64,000 nucleotides of DNA from Duganella fentianensis. GTDB taxonomy: Bacteria > Pseudomonadota > Gammaproteobacteria > Burkholderiales > Burkholderiaceae_D. The position numbers and the translations under genes are program-made. Positions 26,797 to 35,311 of this stretch are shown here, piece after piece; the first letter of the stretch is position 1; every line of letters starts with the position of its first letter. The notes under the pieces were generated by a model. The model was given only the letters and a program-made list of their open reading frames with translations. It did no database searches and was not told the origin of the DNA. Location of the stretch: assembly GCF_009857835.1 (NCBI RefSeq), contig NZ_WWCL01000004.1, positions 1-64,000 of the forward strand, in the 5' to 3' direction.

Positions 26797-27975
26797 ATGT
26801 CATCCTTAGGATACGTATCTCCGCAAACCATGCATTTTGCGCAGCCGCTGCAGTTGCAGAGCGGTGCTTCGCTGCGCGACTACATGCTGATGTATGAGAC
26901 CTACGGCACGCTGAATGCCGACAAATCGAACGCGGTGCTGGTATGCCATGCGCTCAACGCTTCGCACCATGTGGCCGGCGTGTATGAAGGTCAGCCGAAA
27001 AGTCAGGGCTGGTGGGACAATATGGTCGGTCCCGGCAAACCGCTCGATACCGATAAATTCTTCGTCATCGGGATTAACAATCTGGGCTCCTGCTTCGGCT
27101 CGACGGGCCCTATGCACACCAATCCCGCCACCGGCAAGCCGTATGGCGCGGCCTTCCCCGTGGTCACGGTGGAAGACTGGGTGGCGGCGCAGGCGCGTCT
27201 GGCCGATGTGCTGGGCATTACCCAGTTCGCCGCCGTGATGGGCGGCTCGCTGGGTGGCATGCAGGCGCTGGCCTGGTCCATCATGTATCCGGAGCGGTTG
27301 CGCCACTGCATCGTAATCGCGTCCACTGCCAAGCTGTCGGCACAGAATATCGCCTTCAACGATGTGGCGCGGCAGGCCATCCTGTCCGATCCAGACTACC
27401 ATGGCGGCGATTTCTACGAGCACGGCGTGGTGCCCAAGAATGGTCTGCGCGTGGCGCGCATGGTGGGGCATATCACCTATCTGTCGGACGACGACATGGC
27501 GGAGAAATTCGGCCGCCGGCTGCGCGATGCCGGCACTGGCGCGGCGGCAGGCAGTTGCGCCGAGGGCGAAGGCGAATATAAATTCGGCTTCGGCGTGGAC
27601 TTCGAGATCGAATCGTATCTGCGCTACCAGGGCGACAAGTTCAGCGAATACTTCGATGCCAACACCTATCTGCTGATTACCAAGGCGCTTGATTACTTCG
27701 ATCCGGCGCGTGCCCATGGTGGTGATCTGGCCAAAACGCTGGCCGCGACGCGCGCCAAATTCTTCCTGGCTTCCTTCACTACGGACTGGCGTTTCTCGCC
27801 CGAGCGTAGTCAGGAAATCGTGCAGGCCCTGATCAGCAACCGCCGTCAGGTCACCTATGCGGAAATCGATGCGCCGCACGGCCACGATGCTTTCCTGCTC
27901 GACGACTCGCGTTACATGAATATGGTGCGGGCCTATTACGGTCAGGTGTGGGACGAGATCGGAGGTGCGCAGTGA
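26797..27975 (+). CDS. metX: Homoserine O-acyltransferase MetX
   Basis: This alpha/beta-hydrolase-fold enzyme activates homoserine for methionine synthesis. The motifs seen are [14 protein letters not shown], the nucleophile elbow [13 protein letters not shown] and the C-terminal His in [14 protein letters not shown] start it at ATG 26797 ([14 protein letters not shown]), which matches family N-termini; the frame is open 15 codons further upstream. It has 392 residues. Whether the donor is acetyl- or succinyl-CoA cannot be told by eye. It is followed by metW with overlapping codons. Confidence 0.93.
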   Translation: MSSLGYVSPQTMHFAQPLQLQSGASLRDYMLMYETYGTLNADKSNAVLVCHALNASHHVAGVYEGQPKSQGWWDNMVGPGKPLDTDKFFVIGINNLGSCFGSTGPMHTNPATGKPYGAAFPVVTVEDWVAAQARLADVLGITQFAAVMGGSLGGMQALAWSIMYPERLRHCIVIASTAKLSAQNIAFNDVARQAILSDPDYHGGDFYEHGVVPKNGLRVARMVGHITYLSDDDMAEKFGRRLRDAGTGAAAGSCAEGEGEYKFGFGVDFEIESYLRYQGDKFSEYFDANTYLLITKALDYFDPARAHGGDLAKTLAATRAKFFLASFTTDWRFSPERSQEIVQALISNRRQVTYAEIDAPHGHDAFLLDDSRYMNMVRAYYGQVWDEIGGAQ

Positions 27976-28577
27976 ATTTCAATGACTTGAGCAAGGCGCG
28001 GCCGGATCTGGCCTTTATCGCCCACTGGGTAGCGCCCGGCGCACATGTGCTGGACGTCGGTTGCGGCGATGGTGTGATGATGGAATATCTGCAGAGCGAC
28101 AAGCAGTGCAGCGGCTACGGCATCGAGATCGCCGATGACAAGGTACTGGAGAGCACCCAGCGCGGCGTGCGCGTGATCCAGCAGGATATGGAGAAGGGGC
28201 TGGCGCTGTTCGGCGATAACAGCTTCGATACGGTGCTGTGCCTGTCGTCGCTGCAGATGATGAAGCAGGTGGAAGCACTGCTGCGCGACATCGTCCGTGT
28301 CGGCAAGGAAGCCATCGTGTCCTTCCCCAACTTCGCCTACTGGCCGCACCGCGTGGCGCTGCTCAAAGGCCGCATGCCGGTATCGGAATCGCTGCCTTAT
28401 GAATGGTACGACACGCCCAACGTGCGCTGTGCGACGATTAACGATTTCCGCGATCTGGCCGAGGACTGCGGGCTGGAAGTGATGGAATGCGTGGCACTGG
28501 CCGAGGGCGAGCGGGTCAACTTCCTGCCCAATTTGCGCGGCGATCTGGCCGTGTTCCGCTTACGTAGAAAGGCATAG
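27972..28577 (+). CDS. metW: Methionine biosynthesis protein MetW
   Basis: The start is a GTG at 27972 ([13 protein letters not shown]), overlapping the metX stop and preceded by GGAGG seven bases away. The 201-residue protein has a class I methyltransferase fold with a SAM-binding-like loop [15 protein letters not shown]. MetW always sits next to metX in proteobacteria and is needed for full MetX activity, probably by direct contact. No methyl acceptor is established. Confidence 0.93.
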   Translation: MNFNDLSKARPDLAFIAHWVAPGAHVLDVGCGDGVMMEYLQSDKQCSGYGIEIADDKVLESTQRGVRVIQQDMEKGLALFGDNSFDTVLCLSSLQMMKQVEALLRDIVRVGKEAIVSFPNFAYWPHRVALLKGRMPVSESLPYEWYDTPNVRCATINDFRDLAEDCGLEVMECVALAEGERVNFLPNLRGDLAVFRLRRKA

Positions 28578-28582
28578 TACTG

Positions 28583-29884
28583 ATGACCACAAGGGACGCC
28601 AATCCGGACGCCGCAGCGCAAGCTACACCGGAAGCCGCCGCGGCTGCACGCCACTGGCGTACCTATTTCAACAGCCGCACGGTGGCCATCCTGTTCTTCG
28701 GCTTCAGCTCCGGCCTGCCGCTGTACACGCTGATCTATCTGATGCAGGCCTGGCTGGCCAAGTCCGGCCTCGATGTAAAAGCACTGGGCCTGTTCGCGCT
28801 GGTGACTTTTCCCTATACCTTCAAGTTTCTGTGGGCGCCGTTCATGGACCGCTACGCCATCGGCCCGCTGGGCCGGCGCCGTGGCTGGATGGCGCTGACC
28901 CAGCTGGCGCTGTTCCTGGTGATCGGGGCGCTGGGCATGCTGGACCCGCAGCAGCAATTGCCGCTGATCGCGGGCGGGGTGTTTCTGATCGCCTTCCTGT
29001 CTGCCAGCCAGGACGTGGTGATCGATGCCTACCGGCGCGAAATTCTGGCCGAGAACGAGCAGGGGCTGGGGGCCGCCATCATCGTCAATGCCTACAAGGC
29101 GGCCAGCCTGATTCCCAGCGCACTGGGGCTGGTGCTGGCCGACAGCATGCCCTGGCAGGCCGTGTTCTGGATCGTTGCGGCCTTCATGCTGCCCGGTCTG
29201 GTCTGCACGCTGCTGGCGCACGAGCCGGCCGTGTATGGCGCACCACCGAAAAATCTGCAGGAAGCCGTGGTGCTGCCGTTCCGCGAATTCATCCAGCGCG
29301 ATGGCTGGCGGCAGGCCATGCTGATCATCGCCTTCGTGCTGCTGTATAAAATCGGTGACAGCATGTCGACTGCACTGTCGACCAAGTTCTTCCTCGATAT
29401 AGGCTTTACCACCAAGCAGATCGGTCTGGCTGCCAACGCCACGGGCTGGTGGGCCGCACTGGCCGGCGGTGCCGTGGGCGGCATCTGGATGATTAAACTG
29501 GGCATTAACCGCGCCCTGTGGGTGTTCGGCGTGCTGCAGGCGCTGGCCATTCTCGGCTTTGCCTGGCTGGCCAAAGTGGGGCCGGACATGTGGCTGCTCA
29601 GTGCCGCCTTCGGCTTCGAAGCGTTTGCCAGCCTGGGGCTGGGCGCGGCCGCGCTGGTGGCCTTCATGTCGCGTGCCACCGATCCGCGTTACACTGCCAC
29701 CCAGTACGCATTATTTTCCAGTCTGGCTGCTGTGCCGCGCACGTTTATCAACTCCTCGGTGGGCTATATCGTGGCGCAGACGGGCTGGTTCTGGTTCTTT
29801 ATTGTGTGCTTTATCATGGCGTTTCCTGCCATGATGATGCTGCCCAAAATCGCTCCATGGAACACTCGTGATGAAAAAGTCTAA
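28583..29884 (+). CDS. AmpG-family muropeptide permease
   Basis: The 433-residue protein is a 12-helix major-facilitator transporter. The segment FSSGLPLYTLIYLMQAWL and the loop FLWAPFMDRYAIGPLGRRRGWM are characteristic of AmpG, which imports anhydromuropeptides released by cell-wall turnover. FLSASQDVVIDAYRREIL is another AmpG hallmark. It lies five bases after metW and overlaps the next gene. No beta-lactamase or ampR gene is nearby. Confidence 0.9.
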   Translation: MTTRDANPDAAAQATPEAAAAARHWRTYFNSRTVAILFFGFSSGLPLYTLIYLMQAWLAKSGLDVKALGLFALVTFPYTFKFLWAPFMDRYAIGPLGRRRGWMALTQLALFLVIGALGMLDPQQQLPLIAGGVFLIAFLSASQDVVIDAYRREILAENEQGLGAAIIVNAYKAASLIPSALGLVLADSMPWQAVFWIVAAFMLPGLVCTLLAHEPAVYGAPPKNLQEAVVLPFREFIQRDGWRQAMLIIAFVLLYKIGDSMSTALSTKFFLDIGFTTKQIGLAANATGWWAALAGGAVGGIWMIKLGINRALWVFGVLQALAILGFAWLAKVGPDMWLLSAAFGFEAFASLGLGAAALVAFMSRATDPRYTATQYALFSSLAAVPRTFINSSVGYIVAQTGWFWFFIVCFIMAFPAMMMLPKIAPWNTRDEKV

Positions 29885-30758
29885 AACCCTGATGGCCGCG
29901 CTGGCGCTGGCGCTGGCCAGCCTGTGCGCCAGCCTGCCCGTTGTGGCGCAGGACGATGGTATCCCCGTTACCCGCATGTCGCGCCTGCGCGGGCTGGGTG
30001 GCGATGCGCGCCAGTTCGATCAGCAGTCCAAGCTGCAGTATGACCAGATGCTGGCCCAGGCGCACCAGAAGGATGCCGTGGCCACTGACCGCAATCCGCA
30101 ACTGATCCGTCTGCGCGCCATCGCCCAGCGTCTGATCCCGTTCACGACGCGCTGGAATCCCGATTCCGCCAACTGGAAGTGGGAAGTCAATCTGCTCAAT
30201 TCGCCCACCGTGAATGCGTTCTGTATGCCCGGTGGCCGCATCGCTTTCTACAACGGCATTCTGGTCAAGCTGAATCTGACGGATGACGAAGTGGCGATGG
30301 TGATGGGACATGAAATTGCCCACGCCTTGCGCGAGCATGCGCGCGAACAGGCCGGCAAGAATGCGATTACTTCGGTCGGTGCGCGCATCTTCGGCGCTAT
30401 CGGCTCGGCCTATTTCGGGGTAGATCCGCGCCTCGGCGATGCCGCTGCCGGCGCGGTGGCGCAAGGTGCGGCGCTGAGCTTCTCGCGCGATGATGAAAGC
30501 GAAGCGGATCTGGTCGGCCTCGATCTGGCCGCCCGCGCCGGTTTCGATCCGCGTGCCGGCATCGCCCTGTGGCAGAAGATGGGCGCTGTGAACAAGAGCC
30601 AGCCTTTGCCCTTCCTGTCCACTCACCCCAGCGGCAGCAAGCGTATCGAGGACATGGACAAGAATATGTATCTGGTGTTGCCCGTGTACGCCCGTGCGCG
30701 TGGCCTTGATCCGGACAACCTGCCGCCTTACCGTTCGCTGGCCCTGCCTAAATCCTGA
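29871..30758 (+). CDS. M48-family periplasmic zinc metalloprotease
   Basis: The start is the ATG at 29871; the frame extends one GTG codon upstream. A signal peptide (MKKSKTLMAALALALASL…) ends near VVAQ. The active site HEIAHALREHAREQ (HExxH) and the third zinc ligand in DDESEADLVGLDLAA define the M48 class. The product, of about 295 residues, is like E. coli LoiP/YcaL proteases that degrade misfolded outer-membrane proteins. Its stop overlaps the start of the next gene. Confidence 0.9.
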   Translation: MKKSKTLMAALALALASLCASLPVVAQDDGIPVTRMSRLRGLGGDARQFDQQSKLQYDQMLAQAHQKDAVATDRNPQLIRLRAIAQRLIPFTTRWNPDSANWKWEVNLLNSPTVNAFCMPGGRIAFYNGILVKLNLTDDEVAMVMGHEIAHALREHAREQAGKNAITSVGARIFGAIGSAYFGVDPRLGDAAAGAVAQGAALSFSRDDESEADLVGLDLAARAGFDPRAGIALWQKMGAVNKSQPLPFLSTHPSGSKRIEDMDKNMYLVLPVYARARGLDPDNLPPYRSLALPKS

Positions 30759-31645
30759 TGGCTGCAGCCCCACTGCCCATGCGCGACGGCGTCGCGCCCA
30801 GCTACCTATGGCTGCCGGAGGGGCAGTGGCCGGACCTGCTGAGTTTTCTGCTGGCGCGTTTTCCCGATGTGGCCGAAGCCAGCTGGCGTGACCGCATGGC
30901 GCGTGGCGAAGTGCGCGATGGCGAGGGCAGGGTGCTGGCACCGGATAGCGCATTCCGGCGTGGCATGCGCATCTTCTATTACCGCGAGCTGCCCGCAGAA
31001 ACACCGATACCGTTCAAGGAAGAAGTGCTGTTCATGGACCAGCATCTGCTGGTGGTGGACAAGCCGCATTTCCTGCCCATGATACCGTCCGGCCGATTCC
31101 TGCATGAGACCTTGCTGGTACGGCTGAAGAAGCAGTTCAACGAGGAAGAACTGACGCCCATTCACCGGCTCGACCGCGAGACGGCCGGTGTGGTGATCTT
31201 CTCGCGCCGGCAGGATAGCCGCGGCGCCTATCAGTCGCTATTCCAGCAGCGCGTGATCGAGAAGGAATACGAAGCGCTGGCACCCCGTCTGCACGGGCGC
31301 GATTTTCCGTTCACTTACCGCAGCCGTATGGTGGAAGGCGATAAATTCTTCACCATGAAGGAAGTCGAGGGCGAGCCCAATTCGGAGACGCTGATCGATG
31401 TGATCGAGCAGCGTGCCGATTGCACGCTGTATCGGCTGCTGCCGCACACGGGCCGCCAGCATCAGCTGCGCGTGCATCTGGCGGCGCTGGGCATCCCGAT
31501 TATCAACGATGCGTTCTATCCCGTTGCGCTGCCGTGCAAGCAGGATGATGTGTCGGCGCCCTTGAAACTGCTGGCGCGCCGCATCGCTTTCGATGATCCG
31601 CTGACGGGCGAGCGGCGCGAGTTTTTCAGCCGCCGTAACTTGTGA
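30758..31645 (+). CDS. RluA-family RNA pseudouridine synthase
   Basis: The 295-residue protein has the RluA catalytic motif HRLDRETAGVVIF (Asp is the nucleophile), LLVVDKPHFLPM before it and GRQHQLRVHLAALG after it. It isomerises uridine in rRNA or tRNA; the exact target cannot be read from sequence. The N-terminal segment (about 1-90) resembles a degenerate S4-like region. The start overlaps the protease stop (TGATG). Confidence 0.9.
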   Translation: MAAAPLPMRDGVAPSYLWLPEGQWPDLLSFLLARFPDVAEASWRDRMARGEVRDGEGRVLAPDSAFRRGMRIFYYRELPAETPIPFKEEVLFMDQHLLVVDKPHFLPMIPSGRFLHETLLVRLKKQFNEEELTPIHRLDRETAGVVIFSRRQDSRGAYQSLFQQRVIEKEYEALAPRLHGRDFPFTYRSRMVEGDKFFTMKEVEGEPNSETLIDVIEQRADCTLYRLLPHTGRQHQLRVHLAALGIPIINDAFYPVALPCKQDDVSAPLKLLARRIAFDDPLTGERREFFSRRNL

Positions 31646-31679
31646 GGCGGCAGGACGGTGATGCCATCAGGCCGGACGA

Positions 31680-32447
31680 TCAGGCGTAGGTAATGGTCAG
31701 CGGCGCGTGGTCGGAGAAGCGCTGCTCCTTGTAGATGGCTACCGTGGTGGCGGTAGCGGCGATGCCGGGCGTGGCCACCTGATAGTCGATACGCCAGCCC
31801 ACGTTCTTGGCCCATGCCTGACCGCGGTTGCTCCACCAGGTGTACTGTTCTTCGCGCGGGTCCAGACCGCGGTGTACGTCGACGAAGCCTACTTCGTCGA
31901 AGATGCGCGTCATCCACGCACGCTCTTCCGGCAGGAAGCCGGAATTCTTCTTGTTGCCTTTCCAGTTCTTCAGGTCTATCTCTTTGTGGGCGATGTTCCA
32001 GTCACCGCAGATCACCACTTCGCGGCCCTCTGCGTGCAGCGTCTGCAGGTGCGGCAGGAACAGTTCCATGAAGCGGAATTTGGCTTCCTGTCGTTCCGGG
32101 CCCGAGGAGCCGGAAGGGCAGTAGACGGAGATCACCGTCAGATTACCGAAATCGCAACGCACATAGCGGCCTTCGGCATCGAATTCCGGTGCGCCGAAGC
32201 CTATCACCACGCGGTCCGGTGCCACTTTGCTGTACACGCCCGTGCCGGAATAGCCTTTTTTCTCGGCATAGTGGAAATGGCCGTGGTAGCCCTGTGGGTT
32301 GAGGAACTCTGGCTGCATATCAGGCGCTTGCGCCTTGAGTTCCTGCACGCAGACGAAATCGGCGTCCTGTTCGGCCATCCAGGTGAAAAAGCCCTTGGTA
32401 GCAGCGGAGCGGATGCCATTCAGGTTGGCAGAGATAATTTTCGGCAT
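31680..32447 (-). CDS. xthA: Exodeoxyribonuclease III
   Basis: The 255-residue endonuclease/exonuclease/phosphatase-fold protein starts MPKIISANLNGIRSA. It shows the metal-binding Glu in VCVQELKAQ, GYSGTGVYSK, GDWNIAHKEIDLKN and the C-terminal FSDHAPLTITYA with the catalytic Asp–His pair. It is an AP endonuclease and 3' exonuclease for base-excision repair. It is divergent from pyrE, with 106 bases between them. Confidence 0.93.
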   Translation of the reverse strand: MPKIISANLNGIRSAATKGFFTWMAEQDADFVCVQELKAQAPDMQPEFLNPQGYHGHFHYAEKKGYSGTGVYSKVAPDRVVIGFGAPEFDAEGRYVRCDFGNLTVISVYCPSGSSGPERQEAKFRFMELFLPHLQTLHAEGREVVICGDWNIAHKEIDLKNWKGNKKNSGFLPEERAWMTRIFDEVGFVDVHRGLDPREEQYTWWSNRGQAWAKNVGWRIDYQVATPGIAATATTVAIYKEQRFSDHAPLTITYA

Positions 32448-32488
32448 AGTCAGTTCAGTGCAGTGAGACGCAAAAAGTGCGTGATTTC

Positions 32489-32517
32489 TTCGGAATGCGA
32501 TAGTGTAGCGTTAAAAT
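32489..32517 (+). promoter_or_regulatory. Candidate pyrE promoter
   Basis: TTCGGA (32489-32494) and TAAAAT (32512-32517) are 17 bases apart. The -10 box is good and the -35 box weak. Confidence 0.45.
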
Positions 32518-32553
32518 ACGGGCATCATCACAATTAGGCAGAAATGAGGCAGC

Positions 32554-33219
32554 ATGAATAACTTACGTCAGGACTTTATCGCGTTCTCCGTCAAAACCGG
32601 CGTTCTGCGCTTCGGCGAATTCACCACCAAGGCCGGCCGCCAGTCGCCTTACTTCTTCAATGCGGGCCTGTTCCATGACGGCGCCACGCTGGCCCAGCTG
32701 GCCCAGTTCTATGCCCAGACCCTGCTCGATTCGGGCGTGGAATTCGATATGCTGTTTGGCCCGGCCTACAAAGGCATTACGCTGGCTTCCGCTACCGCCG
32801 TGGCGCTGGCTGGTAAAGGCCGCAATACTTCCTTCGCTTTCAACCGCAAGGAAGCCAAGGACCACGGCGAAGGCGGCACCATCGTGGGCGCCAAGCTGCA
32901 GGGTAAAGTCGTGATCATCGATGACGTGATTTCGGCCGGTACTTCGGTGCGCGAATCGGTCGACATGATCCGTGCCGCTGGCGCCGAACCATGCGCCGTA
33001 CTGATCGCGCTGGACCGCATGGAACGCTCGGGCAAGGATGGCGAGCTGTCGCCAAATTCGGCCGTGCAGGAAGTGGCCAATACCTACAATATTCCGGTGA
33101 TCTCGATCGGTAATCTGGATGACCTGTTCAGCTACCTGAATGGCGCTGGCGCTGATCCGCAACTGTTGCAGTACAAGGATGCTGTTGCGGCCTACCGTAC
33201 CCGCTACGGCATCGCCTGA
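32554..33219 (+). CDS. pyrE: Orotate phosphoribosyltransferase
   Basis: The 221-residue enzyme makes orotidine monophosphate from orotate and PRPP in pyrimidine synthesis. The PRPP-binding loop is VVIIDDVISAGTSVRES, and FGPAYKGITLA and RKEAKDHGEGG are typical PyrE segments. The length is normal. It is followed ten bases later by a hydrolase gene on the same strand. Confidence 0.96.
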   Translation: MNNLRQDFIAFSVKTGVLRFGEFTTKAGRQSPYFFNAGLFHDGATLAQLAQFYAQTLLDSGVEFDMLFGPAYKGITLASATAVALAGKGRNTSFAFNRKEAKDHGEGGTIVGAKLQGKVVIIDDVISAGTSVRESVDMIRAAGAEPCAVLIALDRMERSGKDGELSPNSAVQEVANTYNIPVISIGNLDDLFSYLNGAGADPQLLQYKDAVAAYRTRYGIA

Positions 33220-33229
33220 GCCGCGCCAC

Positions 33230-34087
33230 ATGATGCGTTATTCCGAAGACCGGCTAGCCAGTTTCCGTTGCGCGCAGGGCGAGCGCCGTATCCATATCTG
33301 GGAGCCAGAAGGTTCGGCTCCGCGCGCAGTCATCCTCGCCATCCACGGCGGCATGGCGCACGGCGGCGACTATGTCACGCCGGCGCTGTACTTCCGCCAG
33401 CACGGTATCGCGACCGTCGCCTATGATCTGTGCGGCCATCAGGATGCGCGCCGCGTGGATATTCCCGGTTTTCATGTCTTCCTCGACGATAGCGTACAGT
33501 TCCTGCAATGGGTGAAGCGCAGCTATCCCGATGTGCCTATCTACGTGATGGGCCATTCCATGGGCGCGCTGATCGCTACCCATCTGGGACTGGGTCACTT
33601 TGCCGGTGATGCCGCCATCAAGGGCTTTATTCTGTCGTCGCCGTACTACGTCAACGCCATCAAGGTGTCGCCGGTGCTGCTGGCGCTATCCGGTGTGCTG
33701 GGCGCGCTGGTGCCACGCATGAAGGTGCCGCTCGCGTCGCTGACCGATATGCTGACGCACGACAGCACCATCACGGCACGCCACCATGCCGATGAACGCG
33801 ATGGCATCCGTGCGACGGAAATCACGGTGCGCTTTGGGAATGCGCTGACCCATGCCCAGCAAGGGCTGGCGGCACGTATGCCGGCATGGTCGCATCGCCT
33901 GTTTGTCGTGGTGGCCGGCGCTGACCAGCTGGCCGATGCCGATGCCGGCGAAGCCATGCTGAAGCTGGTGCCGCCAGCGCTGCTGACTTATCAGCGTCAC
34001 GCGCAAAACTACCACGAGAATTTCAATGAGCTCAATCGCGAGCAGATCTTCGCCGACATCCTGCAGTGGATGGCGCTGCCTGCCTGA
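33230..34087 (+). CDS. Alpha/beta hydrolase (monoacylglycerol-lipase/lysophospholipase-like)
   Basis: I start this at ATG 33230 (MMRYSEDRLASFRCAQGE). The 285-residue protein has the oxyanion-side segment ILAIHGGMAHGGDY, the nucleophile elbow VMGHSMGALIAT and a C-terminal His in HAQNYHENFNE, completing a Ser–Asp–His triad (Asp probably in VVAGADQLAD). The layout fits the Hydrolase_4/PldB family acting on lipid esters. The substrate is unknown. It probably shares the pyrE transcript. Confidence 0.85.
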   Translation: MMRYSEDRLASFRCAQGERRIHIWEPEGSAPRAVILAIHGGMAHGGDYVTPALYFRQHGIATVAYDLCGHQDARRVDIPGFHVFLDDSVQFLQWVKRSYPDVPIYVMGHSMGALIATHLGLGHFAGDAAIKGFILSSPYYVNAIKVSPVLLALSGVLGALVPRMKVPLASLTDMLTHDSTITARHHADERDGIRATEITVRFGNALTHAQQGLAARMPAWSHRLFVVVAGADQLADADAGEAMLKLVPPALLTYQRHAQNYHENFNELNREQIFADILQWMALPA

Positions 34088-34157
34088 TGCCCTACGCCGG
34101 GAAAAGCCGGCTCGCCCTCGGGCGGCCGACAGGCAGGGCGGGTATTCTCTTTTTTTA
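34079..34157 (+). terminator. Long GC-rich stem-loop with T tract after the hydrolase gene
   Basis: CCTGCCTG (34079-34086) pairs with CAGGCAGG (34130-34137), enclosing smaller hairpins. TCTCTTTTTTT (34147-34157) follows. It overlaps the end of the coding region and lies directly before the TCTAGA repeat array. Confidence 0.45.
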
Positions 34158-34162
34158 ATTTT

Positions 34163-34210
34163 GTCTAGAATGGTCTAGAACAGTCTAGAACAGTCTAGAA
34201 CGGTCTAGAA
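34163..34210 (+). repeat. Left array: five GTCTAGAA units at 10-bp period
   Basis: TCTAGA begins at 34164, 34174, 34184, 34194 and 34204, exactly ten bases apart, each within GTCTAGAA. One unit per helical turn would put every site on the same DNA face. The 34203-34212 and 34227-34236 blocks also form a ten-base inverted repeat. Confidence 0.95.
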
Positions 34211-34229
34211 ATGCGCGCAGCCTTCGATT

Positions 34230-34268
34230 TCTAGACTTTTCTAGACTACTCTGGAGCAAGTTCTAGAC
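34230..34268 (-). repeat. Three TTCTAGAC units next to the gene's 3' end
   Basis: TCTAGA occurs at 34230, 34240 and 34262, in the opposite orientation to the left array. The last is preceded by TGGAGCAAG. The composite TGGAGCAA-S-TTCTAGAC (34252-34268) recurs at 34801-34817 with one mismatch, as a direct repeat around the gene. Confidence 0.9.
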
Positions 34269-34272
34269 TTTT

Positions 34273-34731
34273 TCAGATAGTTTTTATACCTTGTTGCGGC
34301 TCACCTTCGAGCCGTGATCGGTATTGATCGGCCCGAATCCAGTATTCCGCAGCGGGCAGGCGTAGCCATACGAAGCGCCACGCATTACGTACGCCAGTGT
34401 GCCGATTGGCGAACTGCGATGGAGTCAGCATTGTCCCATCATCAGAGACAATTTGCTCGCCCGTCACGGTGGCAAATTCCACCTTATGCTGATAGCTGGT
34501 ACGCAGGCGTGTACCATCTGGCAGAAAGACATTCTTCCACTGAAATCCTCGCTGGGTTTGCCCCTGCTTACGAATTGCATGGCGCTGCTTATCCAGAGTC
34601 AGCCAGTGCTGTACCAGTTCCTGAATAAATGCATCCGGCCTGATGTCAGGACGCGATTCCAGCAGATGCAATTCGAGATCGAGATAAATCTCATAGGGCA
34701 GATGGATAGCCTGCAGCGCTGTATAAGTCAT
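34273..34731 (-). CDS. Small protein enclosed by TCTAGA arrays; putative DNA-binding regulator
   Basis: The 152-residue product has an N-terminal part (IHLPYEIYLDLELHL… then DAFIQELVQHWLTL) with the strand–helix–helix pattern of ribbon-helix-helix proteins. The C-terminal part (LPDGTRLRTSYQHKVEFA, then DGTMLTPSQFANR and RNAWRFVWLRL) resembles small RAMA/DUF4357/DUF2924-like DNA-associated domains. These assignments are by eye. GAGG lies nine bases before the ATG. TCTAGA repeats flank it on both sides, and one (34753-34758) lies about 20 bases before the start, where a promoter is expected. The gene is less GC-rich than its neighbours. It probably binds the repeats. Function unknown. Confidence 0.8.
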   Translation of the reverse strand: MTYTALQAIHLPYEIYLDLELHLLESRPDIRPDAFIQELVQHWLTLDKQRHAIRKQGQTQRGFQWKNVFLPDGTRLRTSYQHKVEFATVTGEQIVSDDGTMLTPSQFANRHTGVRNAWRFVWLRLPAAEYWIRADQYRSRLEGEPQQGIKTI

Positions 34732-34751
34732 GTCCTTGTGCCTCGGTAAAA

Positions 34752-34795
34752 GTCTAGAAGTTGGACAGACTCATCAAAAAATAGTTCGTTCTAGA
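34752..34795. promoter_or_regulatory. Upstream region of the small gene with two TCTAGA sites
   Basis: GTCTAGAA (34752-34759) and TTCTAGAC (34789-34796) face each other 37 bases apart just upstream of the gene. A weak minus-strand promoter (TTGATG, then TAGACT overlapping the first site) would be blocked by a bound protein, which fits self-regulation. Confidence 0.4.
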
Positions 34796-34800
34796 CTTTT

Positions 34801-34857
34801 TGGAGCAACTTCTAGACCGTTCTAGACTCAAATAGACCGTTCTAGACCGTTCTAGAC
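34801..34857 (-). repeat. Right array: five TTCTAGAC units at 10-bp period, one degenerate
   Basis: TCTAGA begins at 34811, 34821, 34841 and 34851, and the unit at 34831 is altered to AATAGA. The array is in inverted orientation to the left one and shares its ACGGTCTAGA unit. TGGAGCAAC precedes it. Confidence 0.93.
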
Positions 34858-34911
34858 TTTATTTATGTTTGGCACACCCGATACTGGGGCTGGCCTTGTG
34901 TTGCATGCGTA

Positions 34912-35280
34912 TCAGGTGCTGATGGCGCTGGTGAACGTGAGGCGGTTGCCGAACGGGTCATGTACCGTCATATCGCGCGTACCCCATGGCGTATCGTGCA
35001 GGGCGGGACGGGCGTATTTGTACTGCCTGGCGCTCAGCTCTGCGTGCAGTTCTTCGATATTTTCAACCTGTATGCGCATGGCGGCACCGGGCGAACAATC
35101 GCCATGGTGTTCCGATAGATGCAGTGTGCAGCCATCACGCGTCACCTGCAAATAGATAGGCAGGCCGGGCTCGAAGCGGTGCTCCCAGTCCACCGCGAAA
35201 CCGAGGAAGCCGACATAGAATTCGCGCGCTTTCGCCTCATCGAAAATGCGCAGTATCGGTGTAGTGCTATGGAGTTTCAT
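34912..35280 (-). CDS. VOC-family (glyoxalase/bleomycin-resistance-like) protein
   Basis: The 122-residue protein is a single vicinal-oxygen-chelate domain: TTPILRIFDEAKAREFYVGF at the start, LHLSEHHGD in the middle and HDPFGNRLTF at the end. That layout is typical of bleomycin-binding and glyoxalase-like proteins. I used the ATG at 35280. An ATG eight codons upstream (35304) is possible. There is no clear ribosome-binding site. The substrate is unknown. Confidence 0.82.
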   Translation of the reverse strand: MKLHSTTPILRIFDEAKAREFYVGFLGFAVDWEHRFEPGLPIYLQVTRDGCTLHLSEHHGDCSPGAAMRIQVENIEELHAELSARQYKYARPALHDTPWGTRDMTVHDPFGNRLTFTSAIST

Positions 35281-35311
35281 CGTGTAAGTGGACCGAGTCG
35301 CCATTGATAAA

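Noticed and set aside
34163..34857. CRISPR array
   Set aside because: The repeat units are 10 bases with 2-4 base spacing and are palindromic. There are no spacers of 25-40 bases and no cas genes.
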